Below are positions 26,592-35,016 of a stretch of DNA of 64,000 nucleotides, piece after piece. The notes under the pieces are model-generated. The model had not been told where the DNA came from, ran no database searches, and was given only the letters and a program-made list of their open reading frames with translations. The position numbers and the translations under genes are program-made. The DNA is from Nonlabens antarcticus (GTDB lineage: Bacteria > Bacteroidota > Bacteroidia > Flavobacteriales > Flavobacteriaceae): NCBI RefSeq assembly GCF_015356755.1, contig NZ_JADFCO010000061.1, positions 96,169 through 160,168 on the forward strand, in the 5' to 3' direction. Within the stretch, counting starts at the first letter, position 1. Every line of letters begins with the position of its first letter.

Positions 26592-27197
26592 TCAAATTGC
26601 TGCCCCATCGGGTGGCAATTTTTGTATGAGGTCTTTTGCGTACTGTTGCAACTCTTCAAAAAACAGTCTGAATTGCTCTTCTAAAACCTCATAATGTTCC
26701 TGCAGTTCCACAGCCGCATGTTGCATGTTGCTTTTACCATTGGTACGTTTGTTCATCTGGTACAGAATATGACTCATTCCTTCTACCGTTCGGTAGCTGT
26801 AGATCCAGTTTTGTTCTACCATAACGGGATAAAACCGCTGAATTCTGGGCGGTAGGATATCCCAGTATTCTTTGAGATCTTCATAGAATCCCAAGGTGTA
26901 TTTTTCAAGTTCGACGGGATGAAAATCAGACCAGTTTGCTGCCAGAAAGTGATCATAATATAAATCGACGATAACACTGCTCCACAACCCGTATTTAGGT
27001 CTGATTAAGTTTTTACTTTGTTTTACAATAGGATGATGATCTGTAAACGTATCAATGTAGCGGTGTAGCATGATTCCCTGAGATACACGGTCTGGAAACT
27101 TTGAAAAATTCTTGCCACGTACGGAATCTGCAATAAAATTGCCGATTCGCAGTTCTGTGTCGTTTCCTGATAATACTAAGTGTGCCAGATAATTCAT
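26592..27197 (-). CDS. Acyl carrier protein phosphodiesterase (AcpH/DUF479)
   Basis: Start placed at ATG 27195-27197 (MNYLAHLVLSG), giving 201 residues like Escherichia coli AcpH (193); the longer frame adds 21. The family removes the 4-phosphopantetheine arm from acyl carrier protein using a metal site. Visible motifs are the opening NYLAHL, GNFIADSVRGK, GIMLHRYIDTFTDHHP and VIVDLYYDHFLAANW with the metal-type His and Asp residues. Divergent from glmM across 63 bp. Confidence 0.88.
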   Translation of the reverse strand: MNYLAHLVLSGNDTELRIGNFIADSVRGKNFSKFPDRVSQGIMLHRYIDTFTDHHPIVKQSKNLIRPKYGLWSSVIVDLYYDHFLAANWSDFHPVELEKYTLGFYEDLKEYWDILPPRIQRFYPVMVEQNWIYSYRTVEGMSHILYQMNKRTNGKSNMQHAAVELQEHYEVLEEQFRLFFEELQQYAKDLIQKLPPDGAAI

Positions 27198-27260
27198 GAA
27201 TAGGTTTTGCGGGTGATCTCGTAGAAAACTACATTTGTCGTAAATATAACAACTACACAC

Positions 27261-28655
27261 ATGACACTCATAAAATCCATTTCAGGAATTCGCGGCACTA
27301 TAGGGGGCAACCCTGGAGACAATTTAACTCCGCTAGATGCCGTGAAATTTGCTAGCGCTTATGGAAAATGGATCAAAACAGCTTCAGGCAAGGAAAGACC
27401 ACTAGTAGTAATAGGCCGTGACGCTCGTATTAGTGGTGCTATGATCCAGGCTTTGGTTCAAAATACACTGGTGGGAATGGGATGTGATGTAATTGATTTA
27501 GGTTTGAGCACAACGCCTACCGTAGAGATTGCCGTACCCCAAGAAAACGCAGATGGAGGTATCATTCTCACCGCTAGCCATAACCCCAAAGAATGGAATG
27601 CCCTTAAACTACTCAATAACAAAGGCGAATTTCTGGATGGAGTAGAAGGTCAGAAGATTCTGGATACGGCAGCTGCAGAGGATTTCGCTTACGCGGAAGT
27701 TGATGATCTAGGTCAAGTCACTGCGATAACCGACTATATTGACAAACACATTGTTGAAGTATTAAAATTGCCACTGGTCCAGGTCGATGCGATAAAGGCC
27801 GGCAAATTTAAAGTGGTGGTGGATGGAGTGAACTCCACGGGAGGTATTGCCATTCCTGCATTATGCAAGGCATTAGGTGTTGAGGTGGTAGAATTATATT
27901 GCGATCCCACGGGACACTTTCCCCACAATCCAGAACCATTGAAGGAACATCTGGGCGATTTATGCGCAGCAGTCACAGAACATAAAGCCGACTTTGGCAT
28001 CACCGTAGATCCAGACGTGGATAGACTTGCCTTTATTACCGATAAAGGAGAAATGTTTGGGGAAGAATATACGCTCGTAGCTTGCGCAGATTATGTGCTG
28101 AGCAAGAAAAAAGGAGATACGGTGAGCAACCTATCTTCTTCCAGAGCATTGCGGGACGTGACCGTAAAACATGGTGGTAACTACCATGCAGCAGCTGTGG
28201 GCGAGGTAAATGTCGTTACTAAAATGAAAGCCGTGAAAGCCGTTATAGGCGGTGAGGGAAACGGCGGTATCATCTATCCAGACAGCCATTATGGTCGTGA
28301 TGCATTAGTAGGCGTGGCACTGTTCCTATCCCTTTTAACAGAGAAGAAAATGAAAGTTAGCGATCTGCGTGACAGTTATCCTTCCTACTTTATGGGTAAG
28401 AAAAAAGTACAGCTAACGCCGGGAATGCCAGTAGATGCTATTTTGAAAGACGTCGAAAAAAAATATGCTTCAGAAGATCTAACCACCATAGACGGTGTAA
28501 AAATCGACTTTGAAAACGAATGGGTGCACTTGCGTAAATCAAACACAGAACCTATCATTAGAATTTATACGGAATCAGGAAGTCAACAAGCTGCAGATCA
28601 ACTAGCAGACCGCTTTATTGCAGAACTCGAGGGGATAGCTCAACAGCACGGGTAA
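27261..28655 (+). CDS. glmM: Phosphohexomutase, probably phosphoglucosamine mutase
   Basis: Converts glucosamine-6-phosphate to glucosamine-1-phosphate for UDP-GlcNAc synthesis. 464 residues with the phosphoserine loop TASHNPKEWN (Ser106), the metal-binding DPDVDRLA and the sugar-specificity loop GGEGNGGII. The phosphate-binding RKSNTEPIIRIYTES lies near the end. The family also includes phosphomannomutases, and the Bacteroidota branch can be hard to place, but peptidoglycan supply is the more likely role. Its last 41 bp overlap the end of the convergent acyltransferase gene. Confidence 0.88.
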   Translation: MTLIKSISGIRGTIGGNPGDNLTPLDAVKFASAYGKWIKTASGKERPLVVIGRDARISGAMIQALVQNTLVGMGCDVIDLGLSTTPTVEIAVPQENADGGIILTASHNPKEWNALKLLNNKGEFLDGVEGQKILDTAAAEDFAYAEVDDLGQVTAITDYIDKHIVEVLKLPLVQVDAIKAGKFKVVVDGVNSTGGIAIPALCKALGVEVVELYCDPTGHFPHNPEPLKEHLGDLCAAVTEHKADFGITVDPDVDRLAFITDKGEMFGEEYTLVACADYVLSKKKGDTVSNLSSSRALRDVTVKHGGNYHAAAVGEVNVVTKMKAVKAVIGGEGNGGIIYPDSHYGRDALVGVALFLSLLTEKKMKVSDLRDSYPSYFMGKKKVQLTPGMPVDAILKDVEKKYASEDLTTIDGVKIDFENEWVHLRKSNTEPIIRIYTESGSQQAADQLADRFIAELEGIAQQHG

Positions 28656-29529
28656 CATCATCAGGCGTGGTTTTCCAGCGCTTGTGGGACCATAGATAAT
28701 ATTCGGGCTGGCTTTTTATGAGCGCCTCCAGTTTTACAAAAAAGCTATCGGTGACCATCCATTCCGGTTCTTTGCTCGCGTCTCTAGTGATGAGTTCAAA
28801 ATGTGCTTTGTAATAACCTCGTTTTACTTTTTTCACTTGCAGGAAGTAGACCGGCATTTCATATTGTTTTGCCATGCGTTCTGCGCCCATGAATACTGGT
28901 GTGGTTTGATTGAAAAAAGTGGTGAAGAACTGTGCTGATGATTGTTTGGGAGCTTGATCTGCGACGAGTGCATATAATCCGGCTTCCATGGAGTTGCGGC
29001 TGCCGCGTATGATGTTGTAGGCCTTTTTCATGGGTACGAGAGTAGAACCAAATTTTGATCGTACTCTCCTTATAAACTGGTCAAAATATCTATTCTTGAT
29101 GGGTTTATATACCACATAGGATTTGAAATCCAGAAATTGATCCAGTGCAATAGTCCATTCGTAGCTGGCCTGGTGGGCTAGCATTACAACTGTGGGCTGT
29201 CCCGCTTTCGCGAAAGCGTTAACCTCCTCAATGTTGTCACATATAAAGCGTTTTTGAACTTCATCATGTGTAATACCCGTTGACTTAACCATCTCAAGGA
29301 AAATATCGCAAAAGTGCTGTGTACTTTCTTTTGATATGCGAGTGATTTCTTTGTCATTCAGGTCTGGAAAAGCAATTTTTATGTTTGAGAAGATGACATC
29401 ACGGCGGTATTTGAAAACGTGATAAAGTAACACATAAATGCAATCGCTTATGAAATAGATGATTGGAAAGGGAAGTCTGGAAATCAGCCAGATTATGGGA
29501 TAAGCAAGATAAAATCCGACGGCTTGCAT
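28615..29529 (-). CDS. Lipid A biosynthesis-type acyltransferase (LpxL/HtrB-like)
   Basis: Adds a secondary acyl chain to lipid A or another lysolipid at the inner membrane. Start placed at ATG 29527-29529 (MQAVGFYLAYP), giving 304 residues; the longer frame adds 48 that overlap the divergent gene's promoter. A membrane anchor (about 3-40) precedes the acyltransferase motif HQASYEW (His-x4-Glu, about residues 120-125). Residues 105-109 (AFAKA), just ahead of the catalytic His, come from the palindrome. Ends within glmM by 41 bp on the opposite strand. Confidence 0.9.
   Translation of the reverse strand: MQAVGFYLAYPIIWLISRLPFPIIYFISDCIYVLLYHVFKYRRDVIFSNIKIAFPDLNDKEITRISKESTQHFCDIFLEMVKSTGITHDEVQKRFICDNIEEVNAFAKAGQPTVVMLAHQASYEWTIALDQFLDFKSYVVYKPIKNRYFDQFIRRVRSKFGSTLVPMKKAYNIIRGSRNSMEAGLYALVADQAPKQSSAQFFTTFFNQTTPVFMGAERMAKQYEMPVYFLQVKKVKRGYYKAHFELITRDASKEPEWMVTDSFFVKLEALIKSQPEYYLWSHKRWKTTPDDVTRAVELSPRVLQ
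29204..29217. repeat. Palindrome GCTTTCGCGAAAGC, copy 8 (genic, AFAKA frame)
   Basis: Perfect core in the acyltransferase gene, Ala105 to Ala109 on the minus strand. Confidence 0.95.
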
Positions 29530-29577
29530 TGTTGAGTTTTTCGCAAATATACTATCTTGGCTCCTAAGATTTTCAAT

Positions 29578-30216
29578 ATGCTCTACGACATCGACATCGT
29601 CACGATTGTCATTATAGGAATTACTTGTCTCATTAGCTTCAAGGGTTTTAAAGATTATGATTTTTTTGATCAATACAAGTTTAATATTCTAGGCATCCAG
29701 CGCGGTGAATCCTATCGATTTTTCACAAGCGGATTCCTGCATTTAGATATTCAACATCTACTTTTTAATATGTTGACGCTCTATTTTTTTGCAGGAATTG
29801 TCGTTTACAGTCTTGGTACTGTAGCTTTCTTAATCATTTATATTGTGAGTCTGCTGGGTGGGAATTTTCTGAGTTATATGTTCCATAAAGATGAATATCA
29901 TTATAGCGCTATAGGTGCAAGTGGGGCAGTTTCAGGAATTATTTATAGTGCTATACTTCTATTGCCAGAAATGATGATTTATGGGATCATTCCAGGATAT
30001 ATTTTTGGTATAGGTTATTTGATTTACTCCATTTATGGAATAAAGAAAAAAGTAGGGAATATAGGTCATGATGCACATTTTGGTGGTGCAGTAGCGGGCT
30101 ATTTAGTCACTCTTGTTTATAATACAGATTTAATATTTACTCAAACTATTACCGTGGTAGCCTTACTTATTCCTATCGTAGTTTTATTTGTACTAATGCG
30201 CCTGGGTAAAATTTAA
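29578..30216 (+). CDS. Rhomboid-family intramembrane serine protease
   Basis: Cleaves transmembrane substrates inside the lipid bilayer. ATG 29578 is preferred over the upstream TTG at 29557, giving 212 residues. Six transmembrane helices are visible. The catalytic Ser115 lies in GASGAVSG and the partner His167 in GHDAHFGGAVAG. FTSGFLHLDIQHLLFNM is the conserved L1-loop region. Divergent from the acyltransferase gene (48-bp gap) and convergent with the TlpA-like gene, overlapping it by 4 nt. Confidence 0.92.
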   Translation: MLYDIDIVTIVIIGITCLISFKGFKDYDFFDQYKFNILGIQRGESYRFFTSGFLHLDIQHLLFNMLTLYFFAGIVVYSLGTVAFLIIYIVSLLGGNFLSYMFHKDEYHYSAIGASGAVSGIIYSAILLLPEMMIYGIIPGYIFGIGYLIYSIYGIKKKVGNIGHDAHFGGAVAGYLVTLVYNTDLIFTQTITVVALLIPIVVLFVLMRLGKI

Positions 30217-31334
30217 TCTAGTAATTCTGATAGTTTCTCATGTAAGCTCTCACCTCTCAAATCCTTGGCGATAATAATACCATTCTTATCCAGCAAAAAG
30301 CTCGCAGGAATCGTTGAGACGTTATATTGCCTTGCGATTGGGTCATTCCAATAGGCAAGTCTAGAGATGTGGTTCCAGGCCAGTTGATCCTTTTGGATGG
30401 CTGCTATCCATTGATCTTTAGCATCTGGTTGGTCTAGAGATACGCTAATAATATTAAATCCCCTTTTATGATATTTGTTATAGGCAGCAACAATATTAGG
30501 ATTTTCAACACGGCAAGGGCCACACCAGGATGCCCAGAAATCGATTAAGGTAACTTCTCCTAATACCTCTGGTAGTTTAATGACGCTTTCATCTGGACTT
30601 TTCCCCTCAAAATATGGCGCTTTCTGACCTATTCCTGTCAGCTCCATTTTTTTGAGATTTTCGTTGAAACGCAGTGTTATTGGGTTTTCCTTTAGTTCCT
30701 GACTTAGCTTATCATAAAGTTTCCTTGCTTTGATTTCATCAATATAATTTGCACCATATATATAATCCAGCACTAATGGCGCAACTAGTTGACTTGGATT
30801 TTCAACTACTAAAGCCATTAATTTATTTTTGTATTTTTCTTCACTATTTTGCCAGTCCTGATTTAAGGTTTTTATTTTTTCTTCATCGCCTATTTTGAGG
30901 TTCTGATTGCTCATTGCCTGATAGCTTCTATAGTCATCTCTGTGGCTAATTCGTAATTTACGATAGTTACTAAAAAGTTCGTTTTCCATACCACCTGTGA
31001 TGGTACTGGTTAACATACTATCTTTATAAATAACCAATTTTAATTCTTGATTCTCTGAAATAAAATTGAATTGCTCTTGAGCCGTGTCAAGTTCTAAAAA
31101 CCTAAGTTCTGGCGTGTCAGTGGATTCAATGACTCCAAAATCAAATTTATTTTCTATGACAATTGCGGTGTCTAAGTAAGTGAGTGTTCCTTCTGGCGAT
31201 ACTTTCTTCAGATAAATCCTCAAACCGTCATAAACACCTGTGGTTTCTCCTGATAAACTGGCAAATTCAGGTGTATCAGTTTTACATGATGTTAATAGAA
31301 ATAGACTGGTCAAAATCAATAAAAGAATTCTCAT
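30213..31334 (-). CDS. TlpA-like thiol-disulfide oxidoreductase lipoprotein
   Basis: 373 residues with a lipoprotein signal (LTSC, Cys17). Residues 25-230 look like the DUF4369-type N-terminal domain found in many Bacteroidota redox lipoproteins, and residues 235-373 are a thioredoxin fold with DFWASWCGPC (Cys271, Cys274) and the cis-Pro segment VSTIPASFLLD. It should reduce disulfides in the periplasm or at the outer membrane. A TATTTTTG box, agreeing with the TAnnTTTG consensus, lies 16-23 bp before its ATG. Partner proteins are unknown. Confidence 0.92.
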   Translation of the reverse strand: MRILLLILTSLFLLTSCKTDTPEFASLSGETTGVYDGLRIYLKKVSPEGTLTYLDTAIVIENKFDFGVIESTDTPELRFLELDTAQEQFNFISENQELKLVIYKDSMLTSTITGGMENELFSNYRKLRISHRDDYRSYQAMSNQNLKIGDEEKIKTLNQDWQNSEEKYKNKLMALVVENPSQLVAPLVLDYIYGANYIDEIKARKLYDKLSQELKENPITLRFNENLKKMELTGIGQKAPYFEGKSPDESVIKLPEVLGEVTLIDFWASWCGPCRVENPNIVAAYNKYHKRGFNIISVSLDQPDAKDQWIAAIQKDQLAWNHISRLAYWNDPIARQYNVSTIPASFLLDKNGIIIAKDLRGESLHEKLSELLD

Positions 31335-31434
31335 AGTTGAACTTTATAGCAAAAATAAGGGAATACTAGGATTAATTAAATCTAAAACAGTAGTGATACG
31401 GCATTAGGTTTGCTATATATGTTATATTTAAATT

Positions 31435-33831
31435 ATGGCTGTGAGCAAAAATAAAGATATGAATTTGGGTATGGACATCGTATTGAGTTTTGATAAACTC
31501 ATACATGCTTATAAGGATAGGATGGAAGGTGAGGAGAATAGCTTTAAAAAACTATACTATTCTGCTTTGCTACAAGCTATTTCTAAAGACGGTTTTCCAG
31601 CAGCAAATATTACCGATAGTAATATTAATGATTACTCTGAGCAAATTAGCCTGATTCTGGCAGAGCTTTTTCCCGAATCTTTGACCTTTAACGAGATAAA
31701 GGCGGCCACTATTCCATTATCTTCTAAGCTGTTTAATTGCTCTGGCAGGTTACAAAAAATTTTAAATGCTGCAGGAGATGATTTCGAATTTAATTTTTTG
31801 GACGATTCAAAAAGCAATAGATTTTTACTTGCCTGTGGTTTGATACTTAATAAGTGCTATGACAGAGAATTAGACATGGGCACGTTCATGCATTCAGAAA
31901 TTCCAGACAGTAATGGAAATGTAAGAACCTATAGAATTACCTATAATGCTGATTATATCTATGTCGCTCCCCATCAAAACACAAAAAAGCTTTCGGAGGA
32001 AGACATCAACCAATTGTTGAGATATCCAGATGATGAGGAGTTGTGGAAAAGCAGCTTCCCAATGGGATCTTATAAATTTGAAGGCTTTGGAATCATCACT
32101 TTTACTGATATAACAGTAGATTCAGCGATTTCTGACCTTAAAACAATTCTTCTAAATAATCCCGGATCAAAGCTTGCTCAGCAGCAAAATATTGAGGACG
32201 TCTTTAAAAAGATGTTCAACATGGATAAGATCCACGCTGGATTTACGTCATTTGATGCTTATGAGGGCACTTTTGAACAAATGCATTTTACTGATTCTAA
32301 AAGTTACATCTTGGGATCTAGTCACAGCAAAAATTGCCAAAATACGTTATGTAAGGATGCTTATGACCACTTAATCAAATTGCGTGAACCATTGATTATT
32401 CCTGATGTACTTGATTACCACGAAAGACAGGAGAATGATTTTATGACATTCAATTTGATAAATGCAGGGATTAAAAGTGCGATTCTTTATCCAGTCACTA
32501 AAAAGAAAAAATTAATAGGTGTACTTGAAATAGGAAGCGAGGTTCCATTTGCACTCAATAGCTTTAATGCCTCAAGAATAGAAAATGTAATTGACTACAT
32601 AAAATCTGCCGTATTGCGAGGTGAAGAAGAGGATGAAAACCGAATCAAAGCTATAATCCAAACTGAATGTACTTCAATTCACCCTAGCGTTCAATGGAAA
32701 TTTGAAAAAGAAGCTAGGCGTATTTTAAAAGCTAGAAACAATGACAAGGAGGAGACTTTCAGGGACGTAGGTTTTGAAGATGTTTATCCTTTATATGGTC
32801 AAATAGATGTAGTAGGAAGTAGTGATGCTAGAAACAATGCTATTAAGGAAGATTTAAGCGATCAACTAGAAAAGGTTAGATCTATAATAGACTCTGCTAA
32901 AGACTTTGAGCCTTTACCTATTTATGAACAAATAGGATTTAGAGTAAAAGGTTACAACGAGAAGCTCAATTCAGGACCTATTGATGCTAACTCTGAACGA
33001 GGCATCATAAAACTACTGACGGAAGAAATTAATCCAGTTATGGATCATGTTAGAACCCTATCGTCAGATCTAATGCAGCGCACACAGGAATATCAAGATC
33101 AGTTAGATCCTTTAAATGGGGTTATCTATAAGAAAAGGAACAACTATGATAATACCGTACAGACTATAAACCACGCCTTATCAAGATATATAGACAATAA
33201 ACAGAAGGAAGCACAAGATATTTATACCCACTTTTTTGAAAGATTCAAAACCGATGGTGTAGAACATAATATCTACATAGGTAGTAGTATTAGAGAAGAT
33301 CTTGACTTCAATATTGTTTATTTATACAACCTAAGATTATGGCAATTGCAAACCATGATCGAGATGGAAGACAAGTTTTACTCCATACAAAAGAATTTGC
33401 CATCTCAACTAGATGCAGCTTCCATGATACTTGTATTTGATAATACGTTGAGCATACGATATAGAATCGATGAAAAACGTTTTGATGTTGACGGCACTTA
33501 CAATGCTAGATATGAAGTGATCAAAAAGCGTATTGATAAAGCAAATATCAAGGGAACACAAGAACGTGTGACCCAGAAAGGAACTATTTCCATTATTTAT
33601 ACAAACAAAGAGAATGAACGCGAATACATGCGTTACATAAACTTTCTTCAATATAAAAAATACTTAGGTGACGAGGTGGAACATCTAGAATTAGAAGACG
33701 TTCAAGGTGTTATAGGTTTAAAAGCCTTGAGAGTAAATATTCTTTACGGATTCAAGGCTTCTGAAAACAGAATGACTTATGATGATCTGACTAAGGAATT
33801 ACATTTGCAACAACCTCATAATCATAAGTAG
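31435..33831 (+). CDS. Large GAF-domain-like protein
   Basis: 798 residues with no signal peptide or membrane segment. Residues about 250-400 (QNIEDVFKKMFNMDKI through VLEIGSEVPFAL) have the strand-helix order of a GAF sensor domain; the motif KSAILYPVTKKKKLIGVLEIGS is the typical core. The flanks are helical, with coiled-coil-like runs around 540-640. I recall GAF proteins of this size in Flavobacteria, function unknown. No kinase or cyclase domain is seen. Its last 41 bp overlap the end of the convergent HD-PycTM gene. Confidence 0.7.
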   Translation: MAVSKNKDMNLGMDIVLSFDKLIHAYKDRMEGEENSFKKLYYSALLQAISKDGFPAANITDSNINDYSEQISLILAELFPESLTFNEIKAATIPLSSKLFNCSGRLQKILNAAGDDFEFNFLDDSKSNRFLLACGLILNKCYDRELDMGTFMHSEIPDSNGNVRTYRITYNADYIYVAPHQNTKKLSEEDINQLLRYPDDEELWKSSFPMGSYKFEGFGIITFTDITVDSAISDLKTILLNNPGSKLAQQQNIEDVFKKMFNMDKIHAGFTSFDAYEGTFEQMHFTDSKSYILGSSHSKNCQNTLCKDAYDHLIKLREPLIIPDVLDYHERQENDFMTFNLINAGIKSAILYPVTKKKKLIGVLEIGSEVPFALNSFNASRIENVIDYIKSAVLRGEEEDENRIKAIIQTECTSIHPSVQWKFEKEARRILKARNNDKEETFRDVGFEDVYPLYGQIDVVGSSDARNNAIKEDLSDQLEKVRSIIDSAKDFEPLPIYEQIGFRVKGYNEKLNSGPIDANSERGIIKLLTEEINPVMDHVRTLSSDLMQRTQEYQDQLDPLNGVIYKKRNNYDNTVQTINHALSRYIDNKQKEAQDIYTHFFERFKTDGVEHNIYIGSSIREDLDFNIVYLYNLRLWQLQTMIEMEDKFYSIQKNLPSQLDAASMILVFDNTLSIRYRIDEKRFDVDGTYNARYEVIKKRIDKANIKGTQERVTQKGTISIIYTNKENEREYMRYINFLQYKKYLGDEVEHLELEDVQGVIGLKALRVNILYGFKASENRMTYDDLTKELHLQQPHNHK

Positions 33832-34990
33832 TAAAAGCGATTATGAATGCTACTACTGAGCAGATAATACCAATTGCAAACGTAGTGTAGGTCCATCTTA
33901 ATAGCATGTACTTGCGATTTAAGACCAGACCCAGTAACCATAAATCCTTTAATAGACTTTGGTATACTTCTTCTTTATTGGTAATTAAACCCATCAAGGC
34001 TTTTTCATAGCGAGGGAAGGGAACTTTATGAAAATTACCAAAGAATAGTAAATTCACTTGTCGTTTTTCAACTTCCTCATCAGTGAACTCACCACTTGTA
34101 ACATTAGGTCTAGTGGAGGCTATGGAAAGGATGATACTCGCTACAGAAAATAGTACCAGTATTAAAGTAGGATAGAGTAAATGTCTATTAGTTACCTGGT
34201 CTAGTTTTGGAATTATGTTTGCCAGAGCAAGTGATATAATAATTGCATTCACTGAGAGAAGAATATTAGCCTTTGTGTCAGCAATATCGCTCAGTTTGAT
34301 GTGATTTCTTAGAGTAGTTCTGAAAAGCGTTTGAATGGCTCTTTCTGGACTTTGGTTTTTCAGATCAACTTTAAGTTGTTCTTTTTTGAACTTGGCTTTA
34401 TTTTTCTTTTTTTGCTTGAAGAGTTTCATAAGGTTTTCATTCTTATGAACATTCCAGCTTTTCACCGCGTAATCACTGTAATAGCGATGTTTTTCTGTGA
34501 AAACATTGATATTTTCCTTACGCCATTCTTTATCGGTAAATTCTATACCGCGCAGTTCCAGCTCTTTTTTAAGAAGCTCACTCGTCTCAAAATAATAATC
34601 CTTAGCAAAGTGGGAAGAGTCTGCATCTCTTAAAATTTCTTCTAACTCACCTTCTGGCTGATTATTGAATTTTGTAGCTCTAATTAATTTTTGAACTCGA
34701 TCAATCAAGGCTTCATCGACATCTTTCTGTTCTAAAAACCCTCTGGCAATTAAAGCACTAGCTTCTTCATGCTCATGTGCTCCATCAATATAACCAGTGT
34801 CATGAAGATAGGCAGCAAGCAATAAAGCTTGCTTCTTATTTGCATCAATATCTGTATTATCGATGATCTCTTGCGTACTTTTAACGACTCTCTTTGTATG
34901 AGTATAGTTGTGATATACGTATATTTCGTCTAGATTTTCTTTGAACAATTGCAACACATAATTATCAGTTGCTTTCAGTAGTTCCGTCAT
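33791..34990 (-). CDS. HD-domain protein with Pycsar-effector-type membrane domain
   Basis: 399 residues. The N-terminal half is an HD hydrolase: HNYTHTKRV (His27, His31), LHDTGY (His63-Asp64), HEHEEA and LRDADSSHF supply the metal-binding residues. The C-terminal part (about 230-399) has three hydrophobic segments (ILLSVNAIIISLALANII, YPTLILVLFSVASIIL and one near the end) with the LSDIADTKANILLSVNA motif of the PycTM family, whose members act in antiphage Pycsar systems by damaging the membrane when a cyclic pyrimidine nucleotide is present. The HD domain could hydrolyse a nucleotide. No cyclase gene is near. Architecture matches known HD-PycTM proteins; activity is inferred. Confidence 0.8.
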   Translation of the reverse strand: MTELLKATDNYVLQLFKENLDEIYVYHNYTHTKRVVKSTQEIIDNTDIDANKKQALLLAAYLHDTGYIDGAHEHEEASALIARGFLEQKDVDEALIDRVQKLIRATKFNNQPEGELEEILRDADSSHFAKDYYFETSELLKKELELRGIEFTDKEWRKENINVFTEKHRYYSDYAVKSWNVHKNENLMKLFKQKKKNKAKFKKEQLKVDLKNQSPERAIQTLFRTTLRNHIKLSDIADTKANILLSVNAIIISLALANIIPKLDQVTNRHLLYPTLILVLFSVASIILSIASTRPNVTSGEFTDEEVEKRQVNLLFFGNFHKVPFPRYEKALMGLITNKEEVYQSLLKDLWLLGLVLNRKYMLLRWTYTTFAIGIICSVVAFIIAFTTYDYEVVANVIP

Positions 34991-35016
34991 AGGAGAGATT
35001 GAGATTTAAAATTACT

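Noticed and set aside
27682..27697. TTTCGCTTACGCGGAA in glmM, close to the palindrome
   Set aside because: Several mismatches and no perfect arms; could be a decayed copy, but I do not count it.
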